DNA from: Vespula vulgaris
Taxonomy: Eukaryota; Arthropoda; Insecta; Hymenoptera; Vespidae
NCBI RefSeq assembly: GCF_905475345.1
Contig: NC_066591.1
Span: 3,792,001 to 3,856,000 of the forward strand
Direction: 5' to 3'
Length of the DNA stretch: 64,000 nucleotides
Shown: in pieces, positions 56,828 to 64,000 of the stretch
Layout: each line of letters begins with the position of its first letter
How positions within the stretch are numbered: position 1 is the first letter of the stretch
Made by a program: the position numbers and the translations under genes
Notes under the pieces: model-generated
What the model saw: only the letters and a program-made list of their open reading frames with translations
Told to the model about the DNA's origin: nothing
Databases searched by the model: none

Positions 56828-57250
56828 TGAGAATGCGCGTACTAAGAGAATCGCAAATTCGTTGCTCGAATGATAGAAGTATTAAAAGTGAAATAACTTT
56901 TTGATACTTAATTTAACAAAAAGAAAAAAGAATCTACAAGTTTACACTTTTACATAAATTCGATCGCATAATAACACGAATTTTTTGTCATACAAAATGC
57001 TAGATATAAAATAAAAACGCAAAATTATTCTTTCATATTCTGTCATGTAATACGAATATTTTTTATTAGAAAAAAAAAATAATAAATAAATAAATAAATA
57101 AATTACTATCAGTCGGACAAATAGGACGAGAAAATTGTACTTACTTAATTCATCATACCTAATCTAATTTTTTTCATTAGAAAAAAAGATCTACGAAATG
57201 CATATGAATTTATAGGTTAGAAAACATTCGTTATTAATATCGTATATTAA

Positions 57251-57301
<51 letters not shown>

Positions 57302-57370
57302 AAAAAAGAAAAGAGAGAAAAAGAAAAAGAAAAAGAAATATATTTATTCTTGATCTTCTCCCTTTATTAG
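56390..57370. other. non-coding stretch with GA and TA arrays
   Basis: GA arrays at about 56591-56624 and 56748-56823, GC-richer 56680-56720, AAAT tetramers near 57080-57100, (AT)n at about 57251-57296. The last 24 bases form the acceptor of the exon candidate at 57371. Confidence 0.45.
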
Positions 57371-57440
57371 ATACGAGGATCAAGCAGGAAAAGAAGTGGG
57401 GGAAAGAAAAAAGGAGGTGGGGGTGAGGGCTGGCAACACG
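57371..57440 (+). CDS. possible 70-nt internal exon, purine-rich
   Basis: The acceptor TCTTGATCTTCTCCCTTTATTAG (57370) and the donor AACACG|GTGAGTGCG (57441) are both near consensus. The exon is strongly purine-rich, as splicing-enhancer-rich exons are. Two frames are open: IRGSSRKRSGGKKKGGGGEG (basic, Gly-rich) and YEDQAGKEVGERKKEVGVRA. An alternative donor (GGTGGG|GTGAGG) lies 16-20 nt upstream. No partner exon in phase was identified, so a noncoding 5' UTR exon is equally likely. Confidence 0.32.
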
Positions 57441-57865
57441 GTGAGTGCGTGTTCCGTCGTTGCTGTCATCTCTCTCTCTCTTTCTCTCTCTCTCGCTCGC
57501 ACTCTCTTTCTTTCTTACTGTCTATCTCTATCTCTCTTAGTTTCTCCTTCCCACCGGTAGAGGTAGTAAGGGTGGGGAGAACTACACTCGGAGTGCACAG
57601 AAACGCGACAGTTAATCCTCGCGCGTTTACGGGGTCGTATACTCGATCGGAGAAGCGAGAGAAAGCAAATTCGTTAGGGGAGAGTTTCATTTTCTCTTTT
57701 TCAACATTTTCCATTTTTTCCATACTTCGTTCCTTTTTTTTTTCTTTTTTTTTCATTCTCTTTGCCGTTCAATAAATCGTTCTCTTACGGGTTTATCTTT
57801 ATCGTGACTTTACAATCGATTATCGAAGGAAGTAGAACATATACGTTGGATTTAAAATTAATAAC

Positions 57866-57902
<37 letters not shown>

Positions 57903-58084
57903 CATATTTTGAAGGATCCAAATTCTAAAAGGAACAATGGCAACACGTCTTTGCTGACTCCTACGATCTTTTTTTTGTAAGTAATTATGCCACATATAAT
58001 CAATCGAGATGTTATCTCACATTTTCGTGTTAAAGAAAATTAAATGAAGAAGACAAAAAAAAAGAAAAATTTAACAACAATCTA

Positions 58085-58115
<31 letters not shown>

Positions 58116-58613
58116 CACGTACATACGAATTCTATTGTCGAACGAAATGATTAATTAATCGGTACGATAGATTACACGTATAATTCTATACGATACATCG
58201 AATATTGTCCTAACCTCAAAAAAAAAAAAGAAAAAGAAATGGATTAAAACAATACAAATTTGCACATACAAATGACAATATCTTGTGACGAGCTTTTTAC
58301 TATAGTTATAGTCTCGTCGTTATCGTCGAAGTGTATGAGTTATCGTCGTTGACACGTTAAAAATAGAAAAGAAAAGAAAAAAAAAAAAAAAGAAAGGAAA
58401 ACAAGAAAAGGAAGAAATAAAAATAGAAAACTGTTTCAATCTCTTTTCCACCCACCCTAGTTTTTCTTTTTCATTACAATTACGACAATGTGAAAGCACT
58501 TTGATACGTACTTTATATTAAGAGGACACACGTGGTCCTTTTTATCTTCCTTTTTCTCGAAACGTTGAAATGTGACGTTGAAATATGTATATAAGAATTA
58601 TATGAAAAGTATA
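57441..58613. other. GC-richer island then non-coding stretch
   Basis: CT tract at 57470-57535, then a GC-rich, CpG-containing block (57540-57690) that stays open on both strands for over 80 codons and is therefore not called. A GA array lies at about 57869-57899, a CA array at 58085-58101. AT-rich to 58613. Confidence 0.4.
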
Positions 58614-58806
58614 TTAGAATGAACGAGAGAGAACGTTGTTGTTCTCTCTCGTATTATACCAATCTTTCGACGCTAATTGTCGTACTTCGCGTACGACGTG
58701 CCGCATATCTGGTTTCAACTGGCCGACTTTGTTTACCTTGCATAAATTCGAGATCTTGCCTATAAGACCCACTGCCATCATCATATATGAGCTTCCGATA
58801 ACGTTT
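58614..58806 (-). CDS. possible exon or small ORF, hydrophobic N-terminal part
   Basis: On the minus strand, from an acceptor-like GATTATAG at 58807, the frame reads NVIGSSYMMMAVGLIGKISN then LCK. Here CAAG|GTAAAC (58736) is a usable donor, giving a 70-nt exon (58737-58806). Without splicing, the frame continues VNKVGQLKPDMRHVVREVRQ and LASKDWYNTREN to TAA at 58614-58616. Three consecutive ATGs (about 58786-58778) could also start a 56-codon ORF. The pyrimidine tract before the acceptor is poor. The GC-richer composition of 58650-58790 is the main support. Confidence 0.25.
58623..58652. repeat. 12-bp perfect hairpin
   Basis: ACGAGAGAGAAC (58623-58634) and GTTCTCTCTCGT (58641-58652) pair perfectly around GTTGTT. 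It falls within the 3' part of the minus-strand ORF at 58614-58806. Confidence 0.8.
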
Positions 58807-59101
58807 CTATAATCTTATATATGAATATATGTGTGTGTGTGTGTGTTTATGTATATATGTATATATATATATACACATCTATCTGTCGTTTCCCTTTTCT
58901 GTATCACTAATAATTTCTAATCAATTTCATTCTTTTCTTTTCGTTTTTTTTCTTCTTCTTTTTCTTCATCTTTAATTTTGAGTAATCAGAATATTTACTT
59001 TGTATTATATGAATAATTTTATTCATTCATTTTTTTTTTTATTATCGTTATCGTTATCGTTGTTATTGTTATTTATTTATATTATATGCATGTAGATTTG
59101 C
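58807..59101. other. non-coding AT-rich stretch
   Basis: GT/TA array at 58828-58870, T-rich tracts, TTATCG repeats near 59044-59060. Nothing coding. Confidence 0.45.
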
Positions 59102-59190
59102 AAAAAAAAAAAGTGGACCGGCCGAGATTCGAACCTGAAATTACTAATTCGTGTACTGTCTTAGTCAAAAGAGCAACTATTTTATGTTTC
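59102..59190 (-). pseudogene. degraded tRNA-derived sequence (tRNA pseudogene or SINE head)
   Basis: On the minus strand CAGGTTCGAATCTCGG contains a near-perfect Pol III B box (GGTTCGAATC). It is followed by CCGGTCCAC and a run of ten or more T, which would terminate Pol III. Upstream, GACTAAGAC resembles the end of a tRNA D arm, and TTAGTAA could be an anticodon loop (AGT). However, the T stem does not pair well, no 5' acceptor strand complements CCGGTCC, and the anticodon stem to T arm spacing is too short. An intact tRNA is therefore excluded. Confidence 0.4.
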
Positions 59191-59255
59191 TGATATGTGT
59201 GATATAAAAAATATTCAATTTTTTAATAATTGATAAATTTAATATATATTCAATT

Positions 59256-59290
<35 letters not shown>

Positions 59291-59656
59291 TTAATTTAGA
59301 ATAATCTATAAAAATTGTACACACTTCTACTTAATTGGCGCTTAATTTCAAATTTGTACGAACGCATTATATTTTTGAATCACCAAATTCAATAAGTTTG
59401 TTTTTTTTTTTTAATCTAAAAATCGTACAATTCTAATCTAAAGTTATACAAATTAGTGATTGACATTATGATAATCTTTGAATTTTTATTAATATTAAAA
59501 ATTTTAATTAAATTATAGCATTCTGCAATATTTGTCAGTCATATAAAATATACGTTAGGAAAGAAAATTCTAAGAAATTAATATGCTTAATTCGTTATCC
59601 AATGAAAAGATAAAAGATAGATAGATAGATAAATACGTAGAGAAAGATAGAGAGAG

Positions 59657-59701
<45 letters not shown>

Positions 59702-60061
59702 GAGAAATAATATCCATACATAAGTAAAAAACAATATTTCCAAGTAAAAAGAATCTCTCTCTCTCTCTCTTTCTCTCTTTGTAAAGATGCGTCATTTAAT
59801 AAATTTAGTCACGTGCATCGTTGCACACGAGTCGCTAATGCACGCGTATCGTGTCTAATTAATCGATTCGTTTCACGAGCCACACGATGCTTATGTTACA
59901 CGGGCCAACTTCCTCGCTACAAATCAGATACTTTTGTTTGGACAATAAAAAAGAGAGAGAAAAAAAATGAAAAATAAAAAGAAAAAGAAAGAAAAAAAAA
60001 AGAAAAAACGTACGCGTGCGCTATCACGAGTGCGTATTTCAACATGAACATAGAAAGAGAT

Positions 60062-60115
<54 letters not shown>

Positions 60116-60778
60116 GGAGAGGATAAAGAGAGATAGAGAGAACATGTTCAAATGCTTAAGGTTACGAATACTACGTGCCATGACTCATTATAATTTTTTG
60201 TATGAACAGTAAAATAACACACACATATATATATGTATATACATAGATACATATACGTACACATAGAAACCTGTCGTTATGAATGGCCGTAGCCATTTGT
60301 TTTGCTATAATATTCAATGCAACGAACCGGATAATCTTTTCAATGACTTGTAATATAATCTGCGAAGCGCATATAAACAAATATTATAAAAAAGAACGTA
60401 AAACAGAGTTATTATGAATTATTCATTATTGTCATAGAGATATGTACAGATACGTTCTATAAGTATAATCAATGTTTAGAAGTATGAAAATGTAACGAAT
60501 CCTTTTATATTTCATCATCGAATTTTTAACTACGATTAAAACGATTATCTTGTTCGATTGTGTAAATTTGTTAAGAGCGATTAATTGAAATTGTTCAAAA
60601 CGTTCAAAAAGCAATGTCAAAAAAAAGAAAAAAAATTAAAAATAAATATCAATGGTGAATCCGTGAAGCATCGACGTTGTACGAAAAGAAGATATGCAAT
60701 AAGAACAGAAGAAAAGAAAAAGAGAAAGGAAATGAAAGCAAGTCTGCAAATTAGAGAAAATTAAGATTTATTAAAAAA

Positions 60779-60813
<35 letters not shown>

Positions 60814-60957
60814 GTAAGTAAAAAATAAAAAGAAAGAAAGAAAGACAACGAAAACAAATCTACCATTTAGAGAAAACTAAAATTTATTATAAAAAAAAAA
60901 GAAATGAATCTAAAATAAAATTAAATTAATTAAAGACAAAAAATATAATGAGATCGC

Positions 60958-60997
<40 letters not shown>

Positions 60998-61051
60998 TCT
61001 CTCATATGTCAAAGTAATATAGAAACGTAGATATTACGATGACCCACTCAC
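59191..61051. other. non-coding stretch with large GA arrays
   Basis: AT-rich to 59600. GA arrays at about 59649-59697 and 60067-60113. A GC-richer patch at 59810-59920. A minus-strand open frame (60280-60370, IILQVIEKIIRFVALNIIAK) has an acceptor-like TTCGCAG but no valid donor or start. AATA tetramer array at about 60777-60813 and (AT)n at 60962-60995. Confidence 0.4.
60067..60113. repeat. (GA)n microsatellite
   Basis: About 23 GA units. The minus-strand Ser/Leu frame over it is a shadow. Confidence 0.95.
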
Positions 61052-61151
61052 CGGTTTAGCTCGATATATCGATCTTCCGGCAACAAAAGGAGGAGGAACG
61101 GAGCACGCGGCCTGGCGTCCTAGGCCGTGACGAAAGCAACCAGAGCAAACT
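61052..61151 (-). other. candidate noncoding first exon with GTGAGT donor
   Basis: On the minus strand, from an initiator-type TCAGTT (A at 61151) to CCG|GTGAGTGGG (last exon base 61052), about 100 nt are GC-rich and contain no ATG, as expected of a 5' UTR exon. The flanks return to TA-rich sequence on both sides. Being on the same strand as the start-codon exon at 2409-2631, it could be that gene's distal 5' exon, about 58 kb upstream; other minus-strand candidates lie between. The link is inference. Confidence 0.42.
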
Positions 61152-61175
61152 GAGAATGTACCTCCCTTTTATATA
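61149..61175 (-). promoter_or_regulatory. TATATAAAAG box and TCAGTT initiator
   Basis: On the minus strand TATATAAAAGGG starts at 61175 and TCAGTT occupies 61153-61148. The first T is 24 nt upstream of the initiator A, somewhat shorter than the usual 30, so either the start site differs slightly or the TATA word is coincidental. Confidence 0.35.
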
Positions 61176-62246
61176 ATAATACCATATATACGTGTGACAT
61201 ATGTACACACTTTTACTTTTTTTCAATTTCTTTCAACTCTTCTTTTCCTCCTTTCTCTCTCTCTCTCTCTCTCTCTTTTTTTCTTTTTTCTTTTTTGTAA
61301 CTTCACATAATCCTGTGGAATTGTATCAATCAAAATTTTAAATACAATACATTGACCTCGACTGTTTTTAACGCGTGTTAGAGAACGTACATACGTGTGT
61401 ATTCAATTCTTCTTCTTCTTTTTTTTTTTTCATTTTTTTTTTCTATTTTTATTTCTCTTTCATCTTTTTTCCCCACGAAAAATGTGAAATTTTTTTCATA
61501 AAATATTTTCAAGTACATTGACCTCGAATCATGCTCTCAACGCGTATGAAAAATATCTGTGTTCTGTGTACTTAGAGAGATACATACATATAGTATATAC
61601 ATACCTTCACTTTTTTACAAATTCTTTTGATATCATGAAAAAGGTTGAATTTTCATCGAAAGATATTAATCAAGTTCATTGCCCTGGGACATTATACGAT
61701 CGATCGAAAATATTGATAAGGTAGATAGATAGTCGACGAGATCGACTGACCTCTTTGATCGTCTTTTGTCAAATGATTTGACTTTTGACCTCTCCGAAGA
61801 GATCACATACGATATTTGTACGTTATCGAATTCTTTTATCTTTTATCGGATCATCATATATTATATTTTTTATTTCAATGAAATTTCTTTTTCTCTTTTT
61901 TATCGTATTTTATCTTTTCGTTTTTAAATGAAAACGTAATTTTTGTTGATACGAAAAGAGCCTTCGTGAAAATTCAAGAAACATTGAAAATCTATTCTGA
62001 AAGAGAAAGAAAGAAAGGATAAAAAAAAGAAACAAGTAAAATTATAAGTCATATAAAAACTTTGATAATAATTCATACGGAAGAGAAGGTCGATAAGTCG
62101 GAGATAAGATCAGCGAGCAAGCAAAGCGAGTAATAATCGATAAAGCATACTTAAGATAATGAGCTTTTAATGTGTATGAATGAATACGGTATTCAAATTT
62201 ATCGCTTCAATTTGCAAATTTAAAATTTATACATATGGAATAAGTA
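61152..62246. other. non-coding stretch
   Basis: CT array at about 61255-61276 and T-rich tracts to 61495. An AT-rich ATG frame at 61518-61724 has no splice or promoter support and is not called. GC-richer patch 61680-61810. Confidence 0.4.
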
Positions 62247-62462
62247 TAGGATGGGCCGTATGTTCTTAGATAATCTTCAAAATCGATTAATCCTTTTTTA
62301 AGACTATTCAGGCTTGTAATTATGTTTGTAGCTTTGCAAACTAGAGTTTGTAGTTTTTTGATTTGGTAAAAAAGAAAAAGAAAAAAAAAATGAAAATGAA
62401 AAAATTCTCGAAAAGGAGTAATTAATTTTTACTATCACTTAGGAACATTTGGCACCATTCTG
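62247..62462. mobile_element. TIR element (MITE), family copy
   Basis: The left part TATAGGATGGGCCGTATGTT, then CTTCAAAATCGATTAATCCT, is mirrored by the inverted right end ACAGAATGGTGCCAAATGTT, then AGTAAAAATTAATTACTCCT and TTTCGAGA. This gives TIR similarity over about 55 bp. The left flank is TA (62245-62246); the right flank is TG, a degraded TA. It shares interior TTTGTAGTTTT and TTTGCAAACT words with the copy at 34266. Confidence 0.6.
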
Positions 62463-62730
62463 TGTGTATGTATGATTATAGAAAATTATACCATATGCTA
62501 TGTGACTTATTAAACACATATGTTGTGCAAACATATGAATATATATATACATCATGTACTGTTTAACGAGGAGTAAAATGTATATATGAAAACGCACCTG
62601 CGTGCGATCGTTCTAACTTATCGATTCGACTAAACTATCACGAGGTAAAAATAAGATAATGAAATGACACCATTAAATAATTTACCTTTAATGATTTATT
62701 ATTATATTTGTCTAAAAAATTTTTATTGAT

Positions 62731-62771
<41 letters not shown>

Positions 62772-64000
62772 GGTATTAATAATAATTTGATATACTCGAA
62801 TCTAATTAATTAATAATAATATGTAATAAAAAATAAATAATTTTTGTTAACATAATCATTTTATATATTACACTATATTAAGTACTTTTATATATGACAA
62901 TTAAGTACTTTAATATATATATAATAATTTAGTATACTATAGTATATAACATCATATGCTTATATCACATTAAATGACACCGTACTGATACTATACAAAA
63001 TTTTTTTTAAATACATATAAATACTACAATCTAGTAAATTATTATATTCAAATTATTTTATATATACAATAACTTATCTCTCGTAAAAAGAAGAAGAAGA
63101 AAAAAAAAAGAAACACATGAAAGTTTAACTAGTCTGCCAGTGTGTTCATGTCACTGATAAAATTGATTTATCGTGGAAAATAAAAGTATAAGAAAAAAAA
63201 AAAATAAATAAAAAAGATTGATACATACTCAACAGTTTATCTCGTTCTTTTTTCATTGAATATACTCGAAGGCACATACTCGTTGAAATCATTGGATCGA
63301 TTACGCAACCTGCGATGGATCTTAATTATCCGAGCGCTAATCTTCGCGATATTTAAAAAAAAAAAAAGAGAGAAAAAAAGGAAGGGAAAGAAAAGAAAAA
63401 GATCGTAATTCCATCAAAGACGAAGTTTAAAGGAACATGATATTACGTAAGAAAAAACTGCAGCACACATTTTAGATCAGTCTTTTAGCAATTGCTCTCG
63501 TATACTTACATTCCTTTTGTTCAAACCTCGTTAGAAGAGATCCATAGATCTCTTAAACTCGACCTTCGTATATCGTTGTTGAAGACGATGACGATGTGAC
63601 TAAGAGACTAAGAGACCAAGACGATGATTTATAATCGTATTTTTTGAAAAAAAAAAAAGGAAAAAAAAAGAAAAAAGATTCTAATAAGAGACAGGCGTTA
63701 ACTAAAAATTATAACAATGGATCCTCATTAACGTGCAAATTGAACGAGGACACGTATTCTCAAAGCTTTTTTCAAATAAGGATACAAATTTTTTAATATG
63801 GATCCAATGGACTATTGTAACTATGTATTTACGTATTCATGCATATACGTATTTATGTATGTAAGTATGTATGTAGGTTAGTACATACGTGTGTCCTTTT
63901 TCTTTTTTTTTCTTTCTTTTTTTTTTTTTTTTTGTTGAAAAACGACCATTCACTTGGCTACACGCTTTGCAATTGTTACGCCTGTCGTAATTACGAGAGC
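62463..64000. other. non-coding AT-rich stretch
   Basis: (AT)n near 62735-62764, AT-rich to 63080, A/G-rich runs near 63090, 63350-63400 and 63645-63680, TATG words near 63850. A small hairpin AGAGATC-CATA-GATCTCT lies at about 63536-63553. No exon supported. Confidence 0.45.

Noticed and set aside
57449..57775. 108-codon plus frame and 96-codon minus frame over the same DNA
   Set aside because: Both strands are open because the block is GC-rich and CT-repetitive. Neither has a defensible start or splice border; treated as an island only.
60171..60380. 69-codon minus-strand frame with IILQVIEKIIRFVALNIIAK
   Set aside because: Begins at a non-ATG codon, has no valid donor and ends in a TA/CA microsatellite.

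Overview
This window looks like gene-poor, AT-rich nuclear DNA from an animal, most likely an insect and plausibly a hymenopteran. The reasons are the absence of dense bacterial-type ORFs, the very heavy load of di-, tri- and tetranucleotide microsatellites and polypurine/polypyrimidine tracts, candidate exons with GT-AG borders, two arthropod-type TATA plus TCAGT initiator arrangements, and several short TA-flanked inverted-repeat elements of Tc1/mariner type. The taxonomic placement is inference: no diagnostic gene could be recognised.

The best gene evidence is on the minus strand at the left edge. An exon at 2409-2631 has a strong acceptor, an upstream in-frame stop, a 42-codon Pro-rich N terminus and a GTGAGT donor. 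Its downstream exons lie to the left, either outside the window or, speculatively, at 1268-1387. A noncoding minus-strand first exon with TATA and Inr signals at 61052-61151 could be a distal promoter of that or another leftward gene, which would make much of the window intron. A second minus-strand candidate is an exon pair at 37554-37727 and 38452-38507, just downstream of a GC-rich island with a full CRE (39010-39235). Plus-strand candidates are a terminal exon with a poly(A) signal at 40438-40563, a TATA-Inr promoter at 23102-23132, and ATG-initiated ORFs at 10061 and 48871. Most other coding calls are single-exon hypotheses resting on splice sites and an open frame only. GC-richer islands are less likely to contain stops by chance, so these calls should be treated as leads.

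Repeats dominate. One TIR family (TACAGRATG...CAAAAGTT ends, TA target sites) has copies at 10275-10635, 43092-43283 and 62247-62462, with degraded copies near 6034, 9602, 34266 and 48283. A different TA-flanked element with CAGGGTGTCC ends lies at 43666-44305. A long inverted repeat (arms 23470-23570 and 24209-24297) encloses a 67-codon ATG-initiated ORF on the minus strand. Degenerate tandem arrays occur at 28200-29275, 36377-36710 and 50430-51140. There are a perfect 55-bp tandem duplication (51173-51285) and a diverged direct duplication 1.2 kb apart (13072-13325 and 14281-14507). A degraded tRNA-derived sequence lies near 59102-59190. No rRNA, CRISPR array, intact tRNA or recognisable conserved protein family was found, and no gene symbol could be justified.
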